Shown piece by piece: positions 59,606-64,000 of a DNA stretch of 64,000 bases. The DNA comes from Epiperipatus broadwayi (Eukaryota; Onychophora; Udeonychophora; Euonychophora; Peripatidae). The stretch is from assembly GCA_028023455.1 (NCBI GenBank), contig JAQFVV010012405.1, forward strand, positions 7,153,334 through 7,217,333, in the 5' to 3' direction. A model generated the notes under the pieces. It made no database searches. It was not told where the DNA came from and worked only from the letters and a program-made list of their open reading frames with translations. Numbering within the stretch: the first letter of the stretch is position 1; each line of letters begins with the position of its first letter. A program made the translations under genes and the position numbers.

Positions 59606-60948
59606 AGTTTAGCTTTAGTGTATATAAATGTAAATAAAAAATTGGAAAAATTATACTCTACTGCATATAAAAATTATTTTTAATAACATTGACTGCAATA
59701 TATTATTCTTTTAATATATACCTATTTCAGTTTAACAGTATTTTCCAATATATTAGAGGTTTGAACACCTACCAATTGTGCTTAAATAGCAAACCAAATT
59801 TTGTATTTAAGCAAAGTAATATTTTTCATTTCAAAATTGTGAATGTATTAACACACACTACTTATATATATATATATAAACTATGCAATACCGCAATTAT
59901 TGACAATTGTTTACATACACTTACAGACTATATTCTTATTTATATATTTTTTCTTACAAATAAAAATCATATACAGATGAACCTGAAAAGAATATCATTT
60001 ATATATATGTTCACAGAAAACAAATCTGAATACATTACTAAGATAATTTACAAAATAGGTACCCAAAGAATCACTGAAATGAATTAGTAAATAATACCAA
60101 CTTTTGTTATATTAACGTCATTCTTTTTAGTCAGGTTCACAAACTAGATTCACAAAGATTTGTTTAAATTAACTTGTAAATAACATCCATCATGTGACAA
60201 AATAGATTGGCATTGGGCATTATTTACAAGTCCATTTAAATAATTCTTTGTTAATCTAGCTTGTGAATTATTTTGTAATGCATTTGGACTTGTTCTTCCA
60301 TGAATAGATTTATATTCTTAGTGTTACATATTTGATAAGCCATAAAATTATTTATGTGCTTATTAAAAATCATTATATATATATATTATTCGATGTCTGT
60401 ATTTTTAAAGCAATATACGTAATTATATAACTGAATATTTGTAAATACAGTAAATAAATAATTAAAAATTTTATCCACTTTGGAGCGCTTTCGATTATCT
60501 CAGTAATCTGTGTCAACTAAAGCTTTGAAATGTTAACTTTCCCACAATTCTGTGATCTTAACGTTTGCTGCTTGCCTGTTAATTAAGTCATGTTTATATT
60601 TGTATATTAGCATAGCTTTCTTTATTTTTCTTTTATTGTTATTTTTTTCAATTTGCAATATTTTTACACTGTTAAAATTGAAGTCAAAACCATAAATACA
60701 CGATTTATTATGGTCGTAAAAAACAGATGCTGAAATATTATTATTCACTATGCAATTTTGTTTCAATTTCTGAACTCATTTTAATAATAGCAAGTGTTCT
60801 TTAGTTCTTTTTTCCAATGTACAAATATTCAGTTATATATATATATCAATGTATTGCTACTCAAGATGGCAGAAAACACTGTAAGCTGGCTATAGAAAAG
60901 GAAATTATTCTTTAATTTTATATAGGCATTTTTAATTTTGTAGAGTTA
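59606..60948. other. AT-rich intron, no gene seen
   Basis: A tRNA-B-box-like GAGGTTTGAACACCT at about 59757 may be another truncated foldback arm. The frame at 59689-60087 is low-complexity. Confidence 0.42.
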
Positions 60949-61639
60949 TTCTAGTGTATTTTAAATTGCACTTTACACAAAAAAGTGAAGCTTAGTATTA
61001 TTAGAACAAAATTATATGGCTGAGCACTTTCAGAAAACTTAAGTCTCCATATTCATAGCCTACCTTGGGAGTGTCGGCTTACATTGAGATTTTAAGCGAA
61101 GTTTAGCGGTAATTTATGCAAAATTTATTCAAAGTTTTTTTCCATAAAGATCATTTTCTGGAGATTGCAAAGCATGATTCTTTTTGCTTTATTGCATAGT
61201 TGTCATTTGCAAAAAAATCCATATTCTTTGAGCACCAAAAAACAACAGGCCATGTGTTTGAACCCACTATGGCAAGATCACTGTGCATTGAATGTAATGA
61301 TATGAAACAAAAGATAAAGGAAGCATGCTTTATTGCAAATGACAACTATGCAATAAACCATAAAGAGTTGTGCTTTGCAATCTCCAGAAAATGGTCTTTA
61401 TGAAAGAAAACTTCGAATAAATTTTGCATAAATTACCGCTAAACTTCACTTAAAATCTCAATGTAAGCTGAGACTCCCAACATAGGCTATGAATATGGAG
61501 ACTTACGTTCTCTGAAAACGCTCAGCCGTATAATTCTGTTCTAATAATACTAAGCTTCACTTTTTTGCGTAAAGCATAATTTAAAACTTACCACTCAAAG
61601 GTGAAGTAAAAAACAATGACTTTATTTCTAGTGTATTTT
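60949..61639. mobile_element. Foldback retroposon, family F2 (14-bp TSD)
   Basis: TSD TTCTAGTGTATTTT at 60949-60962 and 61626-61639 bounds 60963-61625 (663 bp). The arms at 60968-61211 and 61333-61575 are complementary (about 243 bp) around a spacer of about 120 bp containing GTTTGAACCC (B-box-like, antisense). A unique tail of about 50 bp (61576-61625) is on the right only. Same plan and nearly the same length as F1, with unrelated sequence. Confidence 0.85.
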
Positions 61640-62552
61640 GTTTATATAGTTTTTAAACCATACTTTAAAATTAAACATACATTTTGCAATATACAGGTAA
61701 TTATAATGTCATTTGCAATTGACAAATATCTCACTGTAAATATTTATATATATAATTGTTAGAATGATAATTTTTTCCAGAACTGTTTATATTGACATAG
61801 GTCTGTCTGTTGTCATATCTGCTTTATGAATGGAAAATAAATTCACTTTCTTTTGTTTTTTCAAGTTTTTGTAAGAATAGCAGATTTATAAAATGATATT
61901 AATTAGAGGGAATTTGAACCCAAACTTTGCTCCCTTCAGTTATTCCTTCTAATTACATCTAGCTTAAGTATTATGGGGTAAATGTCCAATCTGAACCCGA
62001 TACAAGCAAAGCCTCGTTCAATATCGCTTATTATGTAATTAATTCATCTGTACTCATTTTAATACCTTGTAAAGAATAAACTTCATATTAATTTTGCAAA
62101 TATTAATTAATACAGTAGTAACAATAATTACTGGACTGATAAACATTCTGAGCGTTATTTACATTAATGTTCTGCCTTTTATTATTAGATCTAATCACAA
62201 ATGAAAAATAAAACTATTTTCATTGATTTTTCCCCAGTTTTTATTACTATGTGAAAACAATCCGATTAAATGTTCAATAACACATATATAGTTACATATG
62301 ATTGATTACAGTATTTGATTTGATATCATAAAGGTTGTTTTACATAGTTTGAATATTGTTGAATACTATATTTTTTTTAGCATTTATTGATAATAATAAA
62401 AAGTCAGCTGTCACATGACTTATATATAGCTTGCATTTACAAATATGTAAAATTAAGAGCATGCTAATGAACTCTAAACAAGCTTTTTTATTTATTTTTT
62501 TATGATAAATGCTACTACAAGAGAAGGCATTCAAATCATCTTTATCTTGGAT
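61640..62552. other. AT-rich intron, no gene seen
   Basis: At about 61905-61975, GAGGGAATTTGAACCCAAACT resembles a lone foldback arm. The 62140-62220 block is shared with 33545 and 34145. Confidence 0.42.
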
Positions 62553-62610
62553 TGTCCCCATCCTCAGACTGGTTTCGACCTATGGGTCTCTTCAGTGAGG
62601 AGTTGGGACA
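62553..62610 (-). ncRNA. Hammerhead ribozyme (type I, minimal stem III)
   Basis: On the minus strand all conserved parts are present and in order: outer stem I TGTCCC, internal loop, inner stem I CCTCA, core CTGAAGA (62595-62589), stem II GACC-CATA-GGTC, GAAAC, a CCAG single-pair stem III, GTC cleavage triplet (62569-62567), then TGAGG and GGGGACA closing stem I. Cleavage is predicted 3' of 62567. A one-pair stem III is the form described in Penelope-like elements and related non-autonomous retroelements. Activity is not shown. Confidence 0.88.
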
Positions 62611-63469
62611 TTAGATTCAAAAAACCAACTCAAGCTAAGCATTTATCTAAAAGTTAATTGTCAAGAAAAAGATCTGAAACTTTTAGACATATATTTTTTT
62701 TGTGAGTTGCTTTTATTTAAAAAATAATAATGCCAAAATGGAAAAGAAACATTAAAAAAAAATGACAATATTTATCTATCAGTTGTTGACATAATCAAAG
62801 CATAGACTGATTTATAATTAATAAAATTAAATATAAAATGTATTGTTAATTATAAAATTTTCAGTATACAATTATATAATCTCACATTTAGACGTAACCT
62901 TTTCTTCTGGAATTCTGCTGACAACAATGTGAAATTATTTAAATTAAAATTTTACAGGGAGTCATACTCTAGCATTATTTGTCTTTGATATCAGTCCATT
63001 TGATTTGCAATTTGTATATTCAGTTTAATTTTTAAATTTTTGTTATATTTTTCATCAAAAGATGGAGCCACTAAAATTCACATTCATGATTTTTTTTTTT
63101 TTACTTTTAGTGAAAACTTTTTTTTTGTCAAATATCTTTAATTCATTTTATTTGTTTTTTTTAAATGCAATTTTACAAAAAAAAGTTAGTTGAAATAAAA
63201 TAGTGCTTTAGTTAATTATTATATATTATTTTTTATCATTTATAAATGTAAATCTTTTTACATTATTAATAACGTCTAACAAATAGTCAGAACTTAATTT
63301 TTTTATGAAAATGCTTTTAAAATGTAAAAATATGTAAAATAAATACAGTAAAAAATAGTTTGATTTTTTTTTTATTTTAAAGGTTTAAACATTCATAGAT
63401 CTTTTATGATTGATAAATATGTATTTCTATATATTACTTTTCATATCTTATTTTAAAAAGTATCAAAGT
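62611..63469. other. AT-rich intron, no gene seen
   Basis: No supported feature. May include the body of the retroelement that carries the hammerhead, but no coding motif remains. Confidence 0.5.
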
Positions 63470-63930
63470 GAAAAAAGATTCAGAAGAATTATTTAATATT
63501 GTTGGACTTTGTGAAGTTAGAAAAAAAGGGAAAAGATAATACAAAGACAACACAAGTGGAGTGGAATTCATTATAAATATTTAAAAAATGGAAGAACAAC
63601 AATTTTGAGATTGATCATGTATCAGATAGAGTGGCAAGATTAGTTTTTCAAACTAATGGAAGATACTAAATGCAAATAATTCAGGTTTTGTCCCAGTAAG
63701 TTCTTGTGATGAAGAAGTCAGAAATTTTTTGTATGTATATACAAAATGCTTATGATCAAACCAAATAACATTTTAAAATTGTCATGGATGACTTTAATAT
63801 AGAATTGGTAAATGTATGAAAGATGGAAGTGATGTGGGCAAATTTGGTTATAGTAATAGAAATGAAAGAGGACACATATTGGTGGTGTTTTCAGAAAATT
63901 AAAAACTGTATATTATGAATTCTTAAGATC
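63470..63930 (+). mobile_element. RTE-type LINE copy E (endonuclease region)
   Basis: GLCEVRK-, SGVEFII-, SDRVARL-, MxDFN- and GHILVVF-like segments align in order with the endonuclease of copy A, with stops. Cut by a SINE at about 63931. Confidence 0.75.
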
Positions 63931-64000
63931 ATATGTCATGGCATCGGCCGGGATGTGAACCCACAACCGTCTGCAACCAACTACTTGCTTGCAAAGCAGC
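63931..64000 (-). mobile_element. tRNA-Ala-like SINE, copy 5, cut by window end
   Basis: GCATCGGCCGGGATGTGAAC...CTTGCAAAGCAGC is the antisense 3' half of the tRNA-like unit. TSD not assessable. Confidence 0.75.

Noticed and set aside
59689-60087. 132-codon plus-strand frame
   Set aside because: Low-complexity AT-rich sequence with a TA run and no homology by eye.
61200-61403. Frames 61151-61345 (-) and 61200-61403 (+) with similar protein sequence
   Set aside because: They are the two arms of the F2 palindrome read on opposite strands, not genes.
1-64000. CRISPR arrays, bacterial operons, riboswitches
   Set aside because: No direct-repeat/spacer pattern, no prokaryotic gene structure. The repeats are eukaryotic transposable elements.

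Overview
This is eukaryotic nuclear DNA from an AT-rich, retroelement-laden animal genome. No prokaryotic genes are present. The gene content (split exons, RTE, Penelope and Ty3 retroelements, tRNA-derived SINEs, hammerhead ribozymes) fits an invertebrate metazoan. A mollusc or another lophotrochozoan is my guess, but the sequence does not settle the phylum.

One host gene appears to span the window on the + strand. Three short exons at about 3062-3179, 32511-32787 and 58437-58732 have matching splice phases (0, then 1) and encode an acidic coiled-coil protein that I do not recognise. If the three exons are consecutive, introns of about 29 kb and 26 kb hold everything else.

The introns are a nested retroelement landscape. 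RTE-type LINE copies lie at 1-2460 (-), 5930-10165 (+), 15716-17230 (-), 27225-30710 (-), 40360-40680 (+) and 63470-63930 (+). A second LINE with a YIDD reverse transcriptase is at 11487-13329 (-). A CCHC-type LINE ORF1 is at 48090-50995 (+), and a LINE C-terminal zinc-finger fragment is at 57590-57895 (+). A Ty3/Gypsy element (36002-38643, -) has lost gag, protease and RT, leaving two LTRs, a polypurine tract and a broken integrase. Penelope-like GIY-YIG fragments lie at 5160-5510 (-), 25845-26165 (+) and as a head-to-head pair at 58820-59605. A tRNA-Ala-like SINE of about 90-100 bp occurs five times, with 13-17 bp target-site duplications (TSDs) wherever both flanks are visible.

The most unusual signal is a set of long-palindrome (foldback) elements. 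Several have the same plan: two complementary arms, a spacer, then a unique one-sided tail of about 40-53 bp, all bounded by TSDs of variable length (11, 13, 13, 14 and 18 bp). Variable TSDs and a one-sided tail point to retroposition rather than cut-and-paste transposition. Several arms end in a tRNA B-box-like motif. A textbook hammerhead ribozyme lies at 62553-62610 (-). A second is inside one foldback at 3941-3994 (-), with decayed relatives elsewhere. Because these hairpins sit in introns, the pre-mRNA would contain many long double-stranded segments.
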